Below are positions 5,967 through 6,062 of a DNA stretch of 6,062 bases, one piece after another (within the stretch, counting starts at the first letter, position 1; every line of letters begins with the position of its first letter). Location: the NCBI GenBank assembly GCA_016177515.1, contig JACOUZ010000206.1, positions 1-6,062 on the forward strand. Direction: 5' to 3'. The position numbers and the translations under genes are program-made. Source of the DNA: Acidobacteriota bacterium. GTDB lineage: Bacteria > Acidobacteriota > Polarisedimenticolia > Gp22-AA2. The notes under the pieces are model-generated. The model saw nothing but the letters and a program-made list of their open reading frames with translations. It searched no databases and was not told the origin of the DNA.

Positions 5967-6062
5967 GTGCATCCCAAGGCCAACATCCTCATCGTCGATG
6001 CGGACGCGGATTCGACCCGAACCCAGACCGGAATTCTGACCCGCGGCGGCCACCGTACCGTC
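5967..6062 (+). CDS. Response-regulator receiver (CheY-like) protein, N-terminus only
   Basis: Only 32 codons are visible before the window ends. The first residues (M)HPKANILIVDADADS have the typical first beta strand of a receiver domain followed by the acidic pocket, and ILTRGGHRTV fits the end of helix 1 and the start of strand 2, as in many CheY-like proteins. Receiver domains take a phosphate from a histidine kinase onto an aspartate after strand 3, which lies outside the window, so any output domain is unknown. Where the family usually has two adjacent acidic residues after the strand, this protein has D11-A12, with D13 and D15 following. That may weaken or alter Mg binding. The start rests on a strong AGGAGG. 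The gene is transcribed away from the TPR gene. Confidence 0.72.
   Translation, partial: MHPKANILIVDADADSTRTQTGILTRGGHRTV

Noticed and set aside
5728..6039. Plus-strand open frame of about 103 codons
   Set aside because: It lacks a ribosome binding site, its composition is shadow-like, and its end overlaps the better-supported receiver gene in another frame.
5643..6053. N-terminal extension of the TPR protein to an ATG near 6053
   Set aside because: The extension overlaps the response-regulator start antisense, has no family-like sequence and would bury the signal peptide about 150 residues inside the protein.

Overview
This window looks like ordinary chromosomal DNA from a high-GC bacterium. 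Its coding frames end mostly in G or C, and long shadow frames run on the opposite strands. Two predicted exported proteins with Sec-type signal peptides, one of them a lytic transglycosylase, suggest a Gram-negative (diderm) organism. Acidobacteriota or a similar environmental lineage would fit, but that is an impression of protein style and was not tested by alignment. I see no rRNA, tRNA, CRISPR array, insertion sequence or phage module.

Layout. Bases 2-472 (+) hold the C-terminal half of a RimK-type glutamate ligase (ATP-grasp), cut by the window edge. After 25 bases comes a complete M14-like succinylglutamate desuccinylase/aspartoacylase family zinc hydrolase (498-1505, +). After 11 more bases comes a complete mutL (1517-3262, +, GTG start). 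Tight spacing, one strand and a clear Shine-Dalgarno before the second and third genes suggest one transcription unit. An 84-base gap then holds a perfect 8-bp inverted repeat and a good sigma70-like promoter. This leads to a secreted lytic transglycosylase (3347-4129, +) whose ATG lies only 10 bases after the -10 box. Facing it is a predicted exported TPR protein (4158 to about 5642, -). A 324-base divergent region follows. A response-regulator receiver gene (5967 onward, +) then runs off the right edge.

How the genes relate. RimK and the M14-like hydrolase are a recurrent pair in bacteria. One attaches glutamate to a protein (ribosomal protein S6 in E. coli). The other belongs to a fold that removes acyl or amino-acid groups, so a writer/eraser relationship is an attractive but unproven reading. 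MutL carries the complete metal-binding endonuclease motifs, so it is the nicking type used where MutH is absent; MutS is not in the window. The transglycosylase and the TPR protein both appear to act in the cell envelope but are convergent and need not be linked.

I do not find a convincing new multi-gene system. The points most worth checking are the RimK/M14 pairing, the near-leaderless start of the transglycosylase with its adjacent inverted repeat, a strong hairpin inside the mutL linker, and an altered acidic pocket in the response regulator.
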